From an uncultured Bacteroidales bacterium (GTDB lineage Bacteria; Bacteroidota; Bacteroidia; Bacteroidales; F082), in contig CAMJRR010000006.1 in NCBI GenBank assembly GCA_946408345.1, positions 1 to 64,000 of the forward strand: a DNA stretch of 64,000 nt, given 5' to 3'. Below, piece by piece: positions 29,059 through 38,204 of the stretch; the stretch's first letter is position 1, and the number at the start of each line of letters is the position of its first letter. The notes beneath the pieces are model-generated. The model saw only the letters and a program-made list of their open reading frames with translations. It made no database searches and was not told the origin of the DNA. The position numbers and the translations under genes were made by a program.

Positions 29059-29787
29059 TCATTCCATATTGGTGTAGACGGCCTGTATGTCCTCATCCTC
29101 ATCAAGTTTGTCGAGGAATTTCTCGATTTCAACCATCTGTTCGTCAGTGAAGCTGACAGTTTGGTTGGGGAAACGTTGCAGATTGGCTTTCACAATGTTG
29201 ATTTTGCGTTCTTCAAGGGCATCGTGCATCGTGCCGTAGTCAGTCCATGCTGTGTATACTGTGGTTGTAGTGGTGCCTTCTTCCTCGTCGGTTTCGCTGA
29301 CAATCTCGTCAAGACCGTAATCGATGAGTTCAAGCTCCAACTCGTCTTTGTCCATACCGGCAGGCATTTCAATCTCGAAGACGGCCTTGCGGGTGAACAT
29401 GAATTCCAGCGATCCGATGGGCAAGAATGAACCGCCGCACTTGTTGAAGTATGACTTCACGTTGGCCACAGTGCGTGTGGTATTGTCAGTGGCGCATTCT
29501 ACCATACATTGTATGCCGAAAGGGCCTTTGCCTTCGTAGGTGATTTCAACGAGGTTGGCGGCATCCTTATCAGTAGCGCGCTTGATGGCGGCATCGATGT
29601 TGTCCTTGGGCATATTTTCGGCCTTGGCATTTTGGATGGCCTGACGCAGTTTAGGGTTCATATCGGGGTCAGGACCGCCTTCCTTGGCAGCAATGGTAAT
29701 CAGTTTTCCGAGTTTCGGGAACACTCTTGACATATGTCCCCATCTTTTCAGCTTGGCCGCTTTGCGGTATTCAAATGCTCTTCCCAT
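29059..29787 (-). CDS. YebC/PmpR family protein (translation factor/regulator)
   Basis: The 242-residue product starts at ATG 29787 with the family motif MGRAFEYRKAAK...RWGHMSRVFPKLGK. GGPDPDMNPKLRQAIQNAKA and MPKDNIDAAIKRAT follow, then the middle and C-terminal domains (YEGKGPFGIQCMVE, TDNTTRTVANVKSYF). YebC-type proteins were named as transcription regulators; recent work on homologues supports a role at ribosomes stalled on proline-rich stretches. An upstream extension to 29838 is excluded by the promoter box at 29822-29829. Confidence 0.92.
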   Translation of the reverse strand: MGRAFEYRKAAKLKRWGHMSRVFPKLGKLITIAAKEGGPDPDMNPKLRQAIQNAKAENMPKDNIDAAIKRATDKDAANLVEITYEGKGPFGIQCMVECATDNTTRTVANVKSYFNKCGGSFLPIGSLEFMFTRKAVFEIEMPAGMDKDELELELIDYGLDEIVSETDEEEGTTTTTVYTAWTDYGTMHDALEERKINIVKANLQRFPNQTVSFTDEQMVEIEKFLDKLDEDEDIQAVYTNME

Positions 29788-29821
29788 ATTTAGAATTTTT
29801 AATATTTTATAAATTTGGGTG

Positions 29822-29829
29822 CAAAGATA
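29822..29829 (-). promoter_or_regulatory. -7 box of yebC-like gene (TATCTTTG)
   Basis: Minus-strand TAnnTTTG element 34 nt before ATG 29787. Confidence 0.6.
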
Positions 29830-29890
29830 GTAAATCATCAGAAATTAACGGCTTTCCTTGACCAAAAATCTTCATTTTGCCTAAATACAC

Positions 29891-29898
29891 TATTTTTG
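29891..29898 (+). promoter_or_regulatory. -7 box of the LMW-phosphatase-like gene (TATTTTTG)
   Basis: TAnnTTTG element 20 nt before ATG 29919; it excludes the in-frame codon at 29877 as start. Confidence 0.6.
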
Positions 29899-29918
29899 CC
29901 GCCAAATTAAATTGTTGT

Positions 29919-30251
29919 ATGAGGATATTGGTACTCACAGAAACGGATGCTTGCTGTGGCCCGATGGCGGCAGCCTTCTTGCGCGACTATTCCATATCAA
30001 ATGAAGTGGTTTCGGCAGGGCATAACCCTATTGATTCTATTGATCCATTGGTGGTTATAGTGATGAAGGAATGCTTAATTGATTTGAGTACCTATGTGCC
30101 TAAAAATGCCAGGTTGGTCGATGTTTCAGAATTCGATGTGGTGTACCAATGCCCCGAACGATTATGCCCGAAGGCCATTGATGCCTACCGTGGATTGCGC
30201 GATTTCATTAAAAACGAGGCGTATCTGTTTTTCCGAAAGATGAATTTATAA
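29919..30251 (+). CDS. Degenerate low-molecular-weight phosphatase-like protein
   Basis: A 110-residue protein with the LMW-PTP/ArsC fold pattern: a first beta-strand MRILVL, a P-loop position reading TETDACCGPMAAAFL, VVSAGHNP, GIDLS-like LIDLSTYVP, FDVVYQC, and a DAYRG segment where the general-acid Asp would lie. Active members need C-x5-R in the P-loop. Here the Cys aligns with Thr and the Arg with Cys, so phosphatase activity in the usual way is unlikely. It may bind a phospho-ligand or have a different thiol chemistry through CC. It is divergent from the yebC-like gene. Confidence 0.6.
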   Translation: MRILVLTETDACCGPMAAAFLRDYSISNEVVSAGHNPIDSIDPLVVIVMKECLIDLSTYVPKNARLVDVSEFDVVYQCPERLCPKAIDAYRGLRDFIKNEAYLFFRKMNL

Positions 30252-30310
30252 TCGGCATCCAATCTGTCACTTTGAGTTATGGACTCGTTCTGCATTGCCA
30301 AAATGCCTTG

Positions 30311-30370
30311 CATTGACTACATTGAATCTACGGTTTCAGCGTAGCCAATCGAAGATTTGCGGGGAACGAC
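30311..30370. repeat. Dispersed repeat, GCATTGACT...TTGAATCT type (copy 2)
   Basis: Second copy of the element at 25999-26041. It carries about 20 extra bp between CGGTTT and GGGGAACGACG. It lies in the spacer before rpsP, which shows no gene. Confidence 0.5.
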
Positions 30371-30404
30371 GTAATCTATGATTTTTCACTTGATTGGCAA
30401 AAAT

Positions 30405-30436
30405 AAAAAAACCGCCCGAAATGGAGCGGTTTTCTT
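30405..30436 (-). terminator. Terminator of rpsP
   Basis: Stem AAACCGC/GCGGTTT with a 10-nt loop, followed on the minus strand by TTTTTTATTTTTG, 20 bp after the rpsP stop. Confidence 0.8.
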
Positions 30437-30456
30437 GTTTTTCTGAAATATTCCGA

Positions 30457-31014
30457 TTAGGCTTCGGCTGGAGCTTCAGCTTCGGCGGCAGGAGCTTCCT
30501 CAGCAGCAGCTTGAGCGGCGGCTTCGGCTTCAGCAGCCTTTTTGGCTTCCATTTCAGCGAGTCTCTTCTTGGCGAGCTCGGCGGCGCGGGCCTCGTTGAC
30601 TTGCTTTTCAGCATCCAGACGGGTCTTCTTTTCGCCACGGGCCTTCTCTTCGTTAGCCTTCACGATACCAGCCATCTTGGCTTCCTTCTCCTTCATCCAG
30701 TTCTGGAACTTGATCTCGGCTTGTTCCTCAGTCATAGCGCCTTTTTGGACACCACGCAACAGGTGGTACTTCATCATGACGCCAGTCTTGCTGAGCAGTG
30801 AGCGGGCGGTGTCGGTGGGTTGAGCGCCAACGCTGTACCAATACAGGGCTCTGTCAAACTTGATGTTGATTTGAGCGGGGTTGGTGAGCGGGTTGTAAGT
30901 GCCTAATTTCTCAATGAATTTACCATCACGTGGTGCGCGAGAGTCGGCAACTACGATGTGATAGAAGGGTTGACCCTTCTTGCCATGTCTTTGCAATCTA
31001 ATCTTTGCAGGCAT
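30457..31014 (-). CDS. rpsP: 30S ribosomal protein S16 with long Ala/Glu/Lys tail
   Basis: S16 is a small-subunit assembly protein. Residues 1-85 are the conserved domain ([57 protein letters not shown]). About 100 further residues are charged and helical, ending in an Ala/Glu-rich tail. Canonical S16 is about 80-90 residues; long tails are common in Bacteroidota. The promoter box TACTTTTG lies at 31076-31083 with a leader of about 55-60 nt. It is not in an operon with rimM/trmD here. Confidence 0.95.
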   Translation of the reverse strand: MPAKIRLQRHGKKGQPFYHIVVADSRAPRDGKFIEKLGTYNPLTNPAQINIKFDRALYWYSVGAQPTDTARSLLSKTGVMMKYHLLRGVQKGAMTEEQAEIKFQNWMKEKEAKMAGIVKANEEKARGEKKTRLDAEKQVNEARAAELAKKRLAEMEAKKAAEAEAAAQAAAEEAPAAEAEAPAEA

Positions 31015-31075
31015 AATTTAATGTTTTAAGTTGATTTTTAATGAATTAACTAAAACCTACCCGAGGTTTCGGCTG

Positions 31076-31083
31076 CAAAAGTA
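31076..31083 (-). promoter_or_regulatory. -7 box of rpsP promoter (TACTTTTG)
   Basis: Minus-strand TAnnTTTG element about 61 nt before the rpsP ATG. Confidence 0.6.
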
Positions 31084-31228
31084 CAACTTTTTATCGGACT
31101 GGCAATCAGGTCGGAACAAATTTTTCTTTTTTCCGTTTCGGAAATCGCCTGACAATGCCTAATTTTGCAGGCGTTTTCAAAGAATCAGGTCCCTGAGCCT
31201 TGGTCTATTATAAGCTTCTAAGCTATAG

Positions 31229-31310
31229 GCCATCAGCTATCAGCTAACATGGCTGATGGCTGACTGCTGACAGCTGAAGGCCCTGAGCTTGTCGAAGGGT
31301 CGAAGGGCCA
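31229..31310. repeat. Composite palindromic intergenic repeat
   Basis: In the 318-bp spacer between rpsP and the DMT transporter. It contains a 9-bp inverted repeat (GCCATCAGC at 31229-31237, GCTGATGGC at 31252-31260), more CTGACAGCTGA units, then the widespread CCCTGAGCTTGTCGAAGGG element at about 31281-31299. The rest of the spacer holds the rpsP promoter and no gene. Confidence 0.6.
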
Positions 31311-31332
31311 ACTTGAGAATAAGATAGTTAGA

Positions 31333-32217
31333 ATGCAAAACAAGAATACACTACATTGGGGTTATATAGCGGGCATCGTTTCGGGCATTACATACGGCAT
31401 GAACCCGCTCTTTGGCGTGCCCGTCATCAACAAGGGCTTGGATGTCAACTCTTTATTGTTTTATCGTTATGGTGTGGCCACTTTGTTGATGTTGGCTTAT
31501 ATGCTCGTCGCAAAACGACAAATTCGTATCACTTGGAAGCAGTTTGGATTGATGGCTGTTTTGGGTGTGTTGTTCACTGGATGCAGCATCGCCTTGTTTG
31601 AAGCATACAAATACATCCCTTCGGGCATCGCCACAAGCATACTCTATGTCTATCCCATTATGGTCGCGCTGATCATGATGTTTTTCGGTCAGTACCCTAG
31701 TTGGAAGACTTGGATTTCCATCTTCGCGGGCGTGGCGGGTGCCATTTTGCTCTCGCTCAAAGGCGGAGGCGGCTTCATCGACTGGCGCGGCATCGCCTTA
31801 GTGGTGGCTTCGGGAATGTGTTATACCTTATTTATTGTCATCGTCAACTTGAGCAAGCAAGTCAAAGCGATTCCTAACCTTACTTTAACCTTCTATTGTT
31901 TCTTGATTGGCTCGGTGATGTTGTTTGCTTTGTCGGGTTTTGGCGTTCATCTCAATGCCGTTCCCGATGCGGTTAGCTGGCTGAATGTGTTGGGCTTGGC
32001 GATATTGCCTACGGCTATTGCCACCATCACCTTGGCTGCTTCGAGCAAAGCCGTTGGTGCCACCAAGACCTCTATCCTCGGCATCCTTGAACCCTTGACG
32101 GCCATTGTCATTGGCACGCTGGTCTTTCATGAAGCGTTCACGCTCAATGTCGCCTTCGGTGTCGCGCTGATTCTGTTTGCGATTCTGTTTATGATTCTAA
32201 CTGAAAAGAAGGCCTGA
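31333..32217 (+). CDS. DMT-superfamily transporter (EamA domains)
   Basis: A 294-residue inner-membrane protein with ten hydrophobic helices in two EamA repeats. The first starts GYIAGIVSGITYGMNPLF and runs through YIPSGIATSILYVYPIMVAL; the second covers about 150-290 (GIALVVASGMCYTLFIVIVN, ILGILEPLTAIVIGTLVFHE). The family exports or imports amino acids and small metabolites; the substrate is unknown. It ends 2 bp before a convergent stop codon, with no room for a terminator. Confidence 0.85.
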   Translation: MQNKNTLHWGYIAGIVSGITYGMNPLFGVPVINKGLDVNSLLFYRYGVATLLMLAYMLVAKRQIRITWKQFGLMAVLGVLFTGCSIALFEAYKYIPSGIATSILYVYPIMVALIMMFFGQYPSWKTWISIFAGVAGAILLSLKGGGGFIDWRGIALVVASGMCYTLFIVIVNLSKQVKAIPNLTLTFYCFLIGSVMLFALSGFGVHLNAVPDAVSWLNVLGLAILPTAIATITLAASSKAVGATKTSILGILEPLTAIVIGTLVFHEAFTLNVAFGVALILFAILFMILTEKKA

Positions 32218-32219
32218 CC

Positions 32220-33356
32220 TTATTGGACTTGCACCTTGCTGATGCTCCAGCTTTGTCCATTGTAGGCTTTCACCAGATAAAGGCCTGAAGCTAAGGTGGA
32301 CACATCGATGGTGTGCCGGTTCCCGTTAGCTTGACCTTGCATGACGGTCTGACCGTTCATGTCGATGATTTCATAGCGGCGCAGGCCTTCGAGGCTGAGG
32401 GTCATTTCTCCTTGGGTGGGGTTGGGATAGACAACCATCATGTCTGCGATGGGTGCTTCATGTTGAGGAACGCCCTCGAAGTCGCCATATTCAAAGATGT
32501 AGTCACAGATATAGACAAGTTGCCCGCCGTCGTTGGCAGCCTCCCAGGCATAACCAAGGGGACGGTTGGCGAATTGATCCCAAGTGTAGTTAGGCTCTGG
32601 ATGATAAGGCATGAGGACATGGTCGATGGTGCAGGCTTCGTCGTAAACATAGCTCACGCGGTCTACTATCAGTCCGTTGGTGTGTTTCTCGCGCTGTATG
32701 CTGTTGCCGTTGGCATCGAATAGCCTGTCGATGCTGGAGTCCGGAACCCAACCGTTTTGCCAATAGGAGTAGGTCTCATTGGTGCAATTGCCGGCTTCAT
32801 CGTAGGTGTAGGTGGTGAGGGCCGAGTTGCTCCATCCCGTGCCACCCCAAGCGTCGTTGTATTCTTCGAGGAGTTGTATGCAGAGGCCGTTACCGTCGTA
32901 GGAATATGTGCCACGCATGAGCAACGTGCCGCCGAGGGTCATCTCGTAGCTGGTGAGTAGGTCGCCATCATAAGTATAGGTGTAGATGCCTTGCAGCTCG
33001 AATCCGCTACCCCAGTCGTTGTAGTTGGTGCGGGTGATGCGGTGGTTGTTGTCGTCGTAAGTGTAAGTGACGTAACTCGGGAAGATCCACTCGTTCTCGT
33101 AATATTGGAAGAAATTGATGCGGATCACGTTGCCGCGATCGTCGTAATATAGCGAGTCGATAAGGTCGTCAATTTCGCCGCCAGCGTTGGAAATAGAATG
33201 GTAAGATTTCAGCAGGTTGTCGGCGTTGTAGTAGAATTGCACTTGGTCGACTCCGTCGTCGGAATAGAAGCGGTCGAGGAAATAATCCTGCGCTATGGCT
33301 GCGCGGCAGGAAAGCAAGGCGAAGATAAACAGGAAGAGGTGTTTCGTGTTTTGCAT
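32220..33356 (-). CDS. T9SS-exported protein with YD/RHS-like repeats
   Basis: The 378-residue protein has a signal peptide (MQNTKHLFLFIFALLSCRAAIAQ). Repeated YxYDxxG-type segments run from about 60 to 260 (SLYYDDRGNVIRI, VTYTYDDNNHRITR, YTYDGDLLTSYE, YSYDGNGLCIQ, YTYDEAGNCTNE). The type IX secretion C-terminal domain is at about 305-378 (VVYPNPTQGEMTL...GLYLVKAYNGQ). It is secreted across the outer membrane and probably attached to the surface. The repeats suggest a binding surface; no enzyme motif is seen. Promoter box TATTTTTG at 33389-33396. Confidence 0.85.
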   Translation of the reverse strand: MQNTKHLFLFIFALLSCRAAIAQDYFLDRFYSDDGVDQVQFYYNADNLLKSYHSISNAGGEIDDLIDSLYYDDRGNVIRINFFQYYENEWIFPSYVTYTYDDNNHRITRTNYNDWGSGFELQGIYTYTYDGDLLTSYEMTLGGTLLMRGTYSYDGNGLCIQLLEEYNDAWGGTGWSNSALTTYTYDEAGNCTNETYSYWQNGWVPDSSIDRLFDANGNSIQREKHTNGLIVDRVSYVYDEACTIDHVLMPYHPEPNYTWDQFANRPLGYAWEAANDGGQLVYICDYIFEYGDFEGVPQHEAPIADMMVVYPNPTQGEMTLSLEGLRRYEIIDMNGQTVMQGQANGNRHTIDVSTLASGLYLVKAYNGQSWSISKVQVQ

Positions 33357-33388
33357 GATGGATGTGTTTTTTTTCGGTTATGAAGAAG

Positions 33389-33396
33389 CAAAAATA
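33389..33396 (-). promoter_or_regulatory. -7 box of the T9SS cargo gene (TATTTTTG)
   Basis: Minus-strand TAnnTTTG element 32 nt before ATG 33356. Confidence 0.55.
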
Positions 33397-33442
33397 CGGA
33401 AAAATTCTTTTCGGTGCGCTTGCGCCGTTCTCACAAATTTCT

Positions 33443-33450
33443 TATTTTTG
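33443..33450 (+). promoter_or_regulatory. -7 box of dnaE promoter (TATTTTTG)
   Basis: TAnnTTTG with TTG at 33420-33422, 20 nt upstream. The leader to ATG 33517 is about 60 nt and contains the CTCTAAA repeats. Confidence 0.65.
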
Positions 33451-33479
33451 AAGGCTGAAAACTAGAGCAGATTCCTCTC

Positions 33480-33507
33480 GGACTCTAAACTCTAAACTCT
33501 AAATTCT
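33480..33507. repeat. CTCTAAA heptamer tract (copy 2)
   Basis: Three to four tandem copies of CTCTAAA in the dnaE leader; complement of the TTTAGAG tract at 15254-15270. Confidence 0.55.
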
Positions 33508-33516
33508 CAACTGATT

Positions 33517-36500
33517 ATGTTTTTAGTCTTCGATACAGAGACCACTGGTCTTCCCAAAATTGAAAACGCTCCGCTGACCGACTTTGACAATTGGCCACGC
33601 ATGGTGCAACTAGCTTGGCAGATCCATGACGAGAAAGGCCGCTTCGTGGAAAATCACAACTATCTTGTGCAGCCCGACGGTTTTGTCATCCCCATCGACG
33701 CCAAGATGGTGCACGGCATCTCCACCGAACACGCCATGAAATATGGCAAGCCGCTCAACGAGGTGCTCGACCTGTTTATGATCTCCGCCGCCAAAGCCAA
33801 ATACCTTGTCGGCCACAATATCAACTTCGACCTCAATGTGTTGGGCTGCGAGTTCCTGCGCTGCGGTCGCGAGAATCCCTTGCGCCGCTGGCAAATCATC
33901 GACACCTGCACGGAGAAGACGGCTGAGTTCTGCCAGTTCCCCGGCGGCAAAGGAGGCAAGTTCAAGCTGCTGCGTCTGGGAGAGTTCCATCACCTACTGT
34001 TTGGCGAGGACTTCGACTCGGCACACAATGCCTGTGCCGATGTGGAGGCCACCGCGCGTGTCTTCCTCGAACTGATCCGTCGTGGCGTGCTGGATGAGAC
34101 CGACCTGCATGTCGACGCTCAATTCATCGATGACTTCAAGGCCGCCAACCCCGATGTGATCCAACCTGCGGGCATCAAGGTGGAGGCAAACTTTGACGAG
34201 GAGGAAAAGGTGGAGGAGGAGCCCGAAATGGGTAACTATATTCCGCAACACTTCACCCACCTGCATGTCCACTCGCACTATTCCATGCTCGATGGTATGT
34301 CGAAGGTGCCCGATTTGGTGAGCAAATGCAAGAAAAACGGCATGTATAGTCTCGCCCTCACCGACCATGGCAACATGTTCGGTATTAAGGACTTCGCCGA
34401 CACCGTGAACAAGGAGAACGGCAAGGTGAAGGATGCCATCAAGGAACAACAAGCCATTATCGGGAAGCCAGAGTCTACAGATGAAGAAAAGATTGCCGCC
34501 CAAGAGCAAATCGAAAAGTTGAATAAGCAGTTCTTCAAGCCGATCTTCGGCATTGAGACCTACTGCGCCCCCATCAGTATCGACAAGCGCGATGGTCGTC
34601 AGGACCGAGGTTGGCACCTTATTTTATTGGCCAAGAACAAGACGGGCTACCACAGCCTCTGCAAGCTGAGTTCCATCGCCTATACGGATGGTTTTTACTA
34701 CAATCCCCGTATTGACCACAATCTGCTTGAGAAATACCACGAAGGTCTGATTTGTAGCTCCGCCTGCCTCGCAGGTGAGGTGCCGCAAAAGATCATGAAC
34801 GGTGACATGAAGGGCGCGGAGGAGTCGATACAATGGTTCAAGAATCTCTTTGGCGAGGATTATTACCTTGAAGTGCAGCGGCATAAGACCGACAAACCCG
34901 GTGGCGACACCGAGGTGTACGAACGCCAAAAAGAGGTGAACAAAATCATCTTCGACTTGGCGAAGAAATATGACGTGAAGGTCATTGCCACCAACGACGT
35001 TCACTTTGTGGAAGAGGAACACGGCGAGGCTCACGACCGTCTCATCTGCCTCAGCACCGGCAAGGACCTCGACGACCCGACGCGTATGCACTACACCAAG
35101 CAGGAATGGCTGAAGACGCCCGAGGAAATGGGCCGCATCTTCTCCGACCATCCCGAGGTGCTGGAAAACACGCAAGAGATTGTCGACAAGGTGGAGACCT
35201 ACAGCATCGACTCTGACCCTATTATGCCGATTTTCCCCATTCCTGAGGACTTTGGCACTGAGGCAGAATATCGACAAAAATACACCGAGGAAGACTTGTT
35301 CAACGAGTTTACCCGCGATGAACACGGTAATGTGGTGTTGTCGCAGGAGGAAGCCGAGAAAAAGGTCAAGAAACTGGGTGGCTATAACCGTCTTTATCGT
35401 ATCAAGCTCGAAGCAGACTATTTGGCTAAACTGACTTGGGAAGGTGCAAAAGAACGCTATGGTGAGAACCTCACCGAAGACCAAATTGAGCGCATTAAGT
35501 TTGAGTTGCACGTGATGAAGACTATGGGCTTTCCTGGTTACTTCCTCATCGTGAGCGACTATATCCGTGCAGCACGCGAGGAGTTAGGCGTTTCTGTAGG
35601 CCCAGGCCGAGGTTCTGCGGCTGGCTCAGTGGTCGCTTACTGTTTGAAAATTACCGACTTAGATCCGCTGAAATACGACTTGCTGTTTGAGCGTTTCCTC
35701 AATCCTGATCGTATCTCCTTGCCCGATATCGACGTGGACTTTGATGACGATGGTCGTGGTCGTGTATTGGATTGGATTACAAAGAAATACGGTAAGGAAA
35801 AGGTGGCCCATATCATTACCTACGGCACGATGGCAGCCAAATCAGCCATCGCCGATGTGGGGCGTGTGCAAAAGGTGCCATTGCCCGAGGTCAACAAAAT
35901 CAAGAGCTTTATCCCTGACCGTAACTTTGACGAGGCAGCGGTGAAAGCCGTGGAAGGTGAGGTGCCCAAGAAGATGCCTAAGGTCAACCTGAAGAACTGC
36001 TACAAATATGTACCCGAACTGAAGCAGCTGGTTGAGGGCGACGACAAGAACATTTCTTCCATGCTGACCTATGCCGAGGAGCTGGAGGACACCAACCGCC
36101 AAATCGGCATCCATGCCTGCGGTGTTATCATTGGTGCCGATGACTTGACTAATGTAGCACCGGTTTGTACCGTCAAGGATAAAGATACCAAGGAGGATGT
36201 GGTTGTGACCCAATATGATGGTCATGTCATCGAGACGGTCGGCCTCATCAAGATGGACTTCTTGGGCCTTAAGACCTTGACCTTGATTAAGGATGCCTTG
36301 AAGAACATCAAGAAGACGCACGGCATCGTCATCGACATCGACCATATCCCGATTGATGATGAAGAGACCTACAAATTGTATTCGGCGGGCAACACCATCG
36401 GAACCTTCCAGTTTGAATCGCCCGGAATGCAGAAGTATCTTCGCGAGTTGCAGCCTTCCGTCATCGGCGACATCATCGCTATGAATGCCCTATACCGTCC

Positions 36501-38133
36501 TGGCCCGATGGATAACATCCCTGACTTCATCGCCCGCAAGCAAGGCAAGCAGGAAATCAAGTACGACTTCAACTGCATGGAGAAGTATCTGAAGGACACC
36601 TACGGAATTTGCGTGTATCAAGAGCAGGTGATGTTGCTCTCGCGCGAGTTGGCCGACTTCACGAGAGGTGAGTCCGATACTTTGCGTAAGGCTATGGGTA
36701 AGAAGCAGCTGGCTAAGATGGAGGAACTCTATGGCAAGTTCATGAAACAAGGTGTGGCCAAGCTGACCAAGACGGAAAACTTGCCCGAAGATGAGGTGAA
36801 GAAGCGTTTGGAGAAGATTTGGGAAGAATGGAAGAAGTTTGCTTCCTACGCATTCAACAAGTCGCATGCAGCTTGCTATAGTTGGGTGTCGTACCAGACG
36901 GCTTACCTCAAGGCACACTATCCCGCAGAGTTCATGGCAGCGGTACTCAACAACGAGTTGGGCGACATCAAGCAGGTGAACTTCATGACCGAGGAATGCA
37001 AGCGTATGAAAATCAATGTGCTTGGCCCTGATGTCAACGAGTCGGAATATGAGTTTTCGGTCAACGAGAAAGGCGAAATTCGTTATGGTATGGGCGGCAT
37101 CAAGAATGTGGGTGAGGCGGCTGTGGCGGGCATTGTGGCCGAGCGTGAAGCCAATGGCAAGTTCAAGGACTTTGGCGACTTCGTGATGCGCGTTGCAGAT
37201 AAAGGACTTAATGTCAGGGCATTGGAGAGCATGGGTATGGCGGGCTGCTTTGATAGCTTCAAAGGCTTCCATCGCGCTATGTTGTTTAACATCGCTCCCA
37301 ACGACTCGGTGCCTTTCTCCGAACGTGCTATGCGTATGGTGGCCTCGTTCAACGAGCGAAAGAACTCGGCGCAGATGGACCTTTTCGGTTTCGGTAGCGA
37401 CGAAGGTACGGAGGAGACCTTCAATATCCCGTTGCCTGAGTGCGAGCCATGGTCGAAGATGAAAGAATTGGAGATGGAGAAGGAGGCTTTGGGCTTCTAT
37501 ATCTCCTCACATCCCATGCAGGTCTATCACCTTCCGATTAAGTACTTCTGCAATTGTGATGTGGAAGGCTTGAAGAATGCCTTGAATGATGTGGAGAAAA
37601 ACCTGAAGCGTCCTGTGCGCCTTGGTGGACAGATTACCAGGGCTGAGGAATTTACGGCGAAAAATGGCAATCCATATGGTCGTTTCACCATTGAAGACCA
37701 AAGCGGTGCGTTGCAGTTTGCCTTGTTCAAGGAGAATTATCTGAATTGCAGGAATTTGTTGACAGTCAATTCGTTTGTGATGCTTTCTGGTATTATGGAC
37801 CGACCATTCCCAAAGGCTGGACAGGATTCAAATGTTGTGTTGCAGACGCTTGAAGTAAGGTTTACGGAAGCACGTTTGCTTGACTCGCTTTTGGAATCCA
37901 CTTCAAAGACAGTCTACATCAAGTTGAATGTGGCTGAGATGAACAAAGATGGTATGGAGGAGTTTATCAAGATGTTGAAGGAAAATCCTGGCAAACAGCA
38001 TTATAAATTGCATCTTTTCGACCCGCTAAGCAAAAAGTCCTGCAATCTGACACCTGTGAAAGGCTCAATCAATGCTCAGGAGGTATTGCCGCTATTAGAA
38101 AAGATGCCTTTTGTCGAATTTGATTTGCGATAA
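33517..38133 (+). CDS. dnaE: DNA polymerase III alpha subunit with fused N-terminal 3'-5' exonuclease
   Basis: The 1538-residue replicative polymerase has five visible parts. Residues 1-200: a DnaQ-type exonuclease with DTE at 6-8 (FDTETTGLP), HNINFDLNVL and HNACADVEAT supplying the other acidic residues. From about 240: a PHP domain (HLHVHSHYSMLDG, LTDHGNMFG). From about 690: the DnaE palm (PGRGSAAGS, then PDIDVDFDDDGR near 735). From about 1285: QMDLFG, a likely clamp-binding motif. Then an OB-fold and tail. Ordinary DnaE is about 1150-1270 residues with a separate epsilon subunit; PolC has the exonuclease inserted in PHP instead. Here proofreading is fused in front of PHP. Confidence 0.95.
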   Translation: MFLVFDTETTGLPKIENAPLTDFDNWPRMVQLAWQIHDEKGRFVENHNYLVQPDGFVIPIDAKMVHGISTEHAMKYGKPLNEVLDLFMISAAKAKYLVGHNINFDLNVLGCEFLRCGRENPLRRWQIIDTCTEKTAEFCQFPGGKGGKFKLLRLGEFHHLLFGEDFDSAHNACADVEATARVFLELIRRGVLDETDLHVDAQFIDDFKAANPDVIQPAGIKVEANFDEEEKVEEEPEMGNYIPQHFTHLHVHSHYSMLDGMSKVPDLVSKCKKNGMYSLALTDHGNMFGIKDFADTVNKENGKVKDAIKEQQAIIGKPESTDEEKIAAQEQIEKLNKQFFKPIFGIETYCAPISIDKRDGRQDRGWHLILLAKNKTGYHSLCKLSSIAYTDGFYYNPRIDHNLLEKYHEGLICSSACLAGEVPQKIMNGDMKGAEESIQWFKNLFGEDYYLEVQRHKTDKPGGDTEVYERQKEVNKIIFDLAKKYDVKVIATNDVHFVEEEHGEAHDRLICLSTGKDLDDPTRMHYTKQEWLKTPEEMGRIFSDHPEVLENTQEIVDKVETYSIDSDPIMPIFPIPEDFGTEAEYRQKYTEEDLFNEFTRDEHGNVVLSQEEAEKKVKKLGGYNRLYRIKLEADYLAKLTWEGAKERYGENLTEDQIERIKFELHVMKTMGFPGYFLIVSDYIRAAREELGVSVGPGRGSAAGSVVAYCLKITDLDPLKYDLLFERFLNPDRISLPDIDVDFDDDGRGRVLDWITKKYGKEKVAHIITYGTMAAKSAIADVGRVQKVPLPEVNKIKSFIPDRNFDEAAVKAVEGEVPKKMPKVNLKNCYKYVPELKQLVEGDDKNISSMLTYAEELEDTNRQIGIHACGVIIGADDLTNVAPVCTVKDKDTKEDVVVTQYDGHVIETVGLIKMDFLGLKTLTLIKDALKNIKKTHGIVIDIDHIPIDDEETYKLYSAGNTIGTFQFESPGMQKYLRELQPSVIGDIIAMNALYRPGPMDNIPDFIARKQGKQEIKYDFNCMEKYLKDTYGICVYQEQVMLLSRELADFTRGESDTLRKAMGKKQLAKMEELYGKFMKQGVAKLTKTENLPEDEVKKRLEKIWEEWKKFASYAFNKSHAACYSWVSYQTAYLKAHYPAEFMAAVLNNELGDIKQVNFMTEECKRMKINVLGPDVNESEYEFSVNEKGEIRYGMGGIKNVGEAAVAGIVAEREANGKFKDFGDFVMRVADKGLNVRALESMGMAGCFDSFKGFHRAMLFNIAPNDSVPFSERAMRMVASFNERKNSAQMDLFGFGSDEGTEETFNIPLPECEPWSKMKELEMEKEALGFYISSHPMQVYHLPIKYFCNCDVEGLKNALNDVEKNLKRPVRLGGQITRAEEFTAKNGNPYGRFTIEDQSGALQFALFKENYLNCRNLLTVNSFVMLSGIMDRPFPKAGQDSNVVLQTLEVRFTEARLLDSLLESTSKTVYIKLNVAEMNKDGMEEFIKMLKENPGKQHYKLHLFDPLSKKSCNLTPVKGSINAQEVLPLLEKMPFVEFDLR

Positions 38134-38146
38134 AAAAGAAAATTTG

Positions 38147-38154
38147 TATCTTTG
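38147..38154 (+). promoter_or_regulatory. -7 box of trxA promoter (TATCTTTG)
   Basis: Classic Bacteroidota promoter: TTG at 38125-38127, 19-nt spacer, TATCTTTG. The 5' leader to ATG 38205 is about 45 nt. Confidence 0.75.
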
Positions 38155-38204
38155 CAATCCGAAAATAAGTAGAATCAGATTTATAAATCAAACGAATTAA
38201 AACT

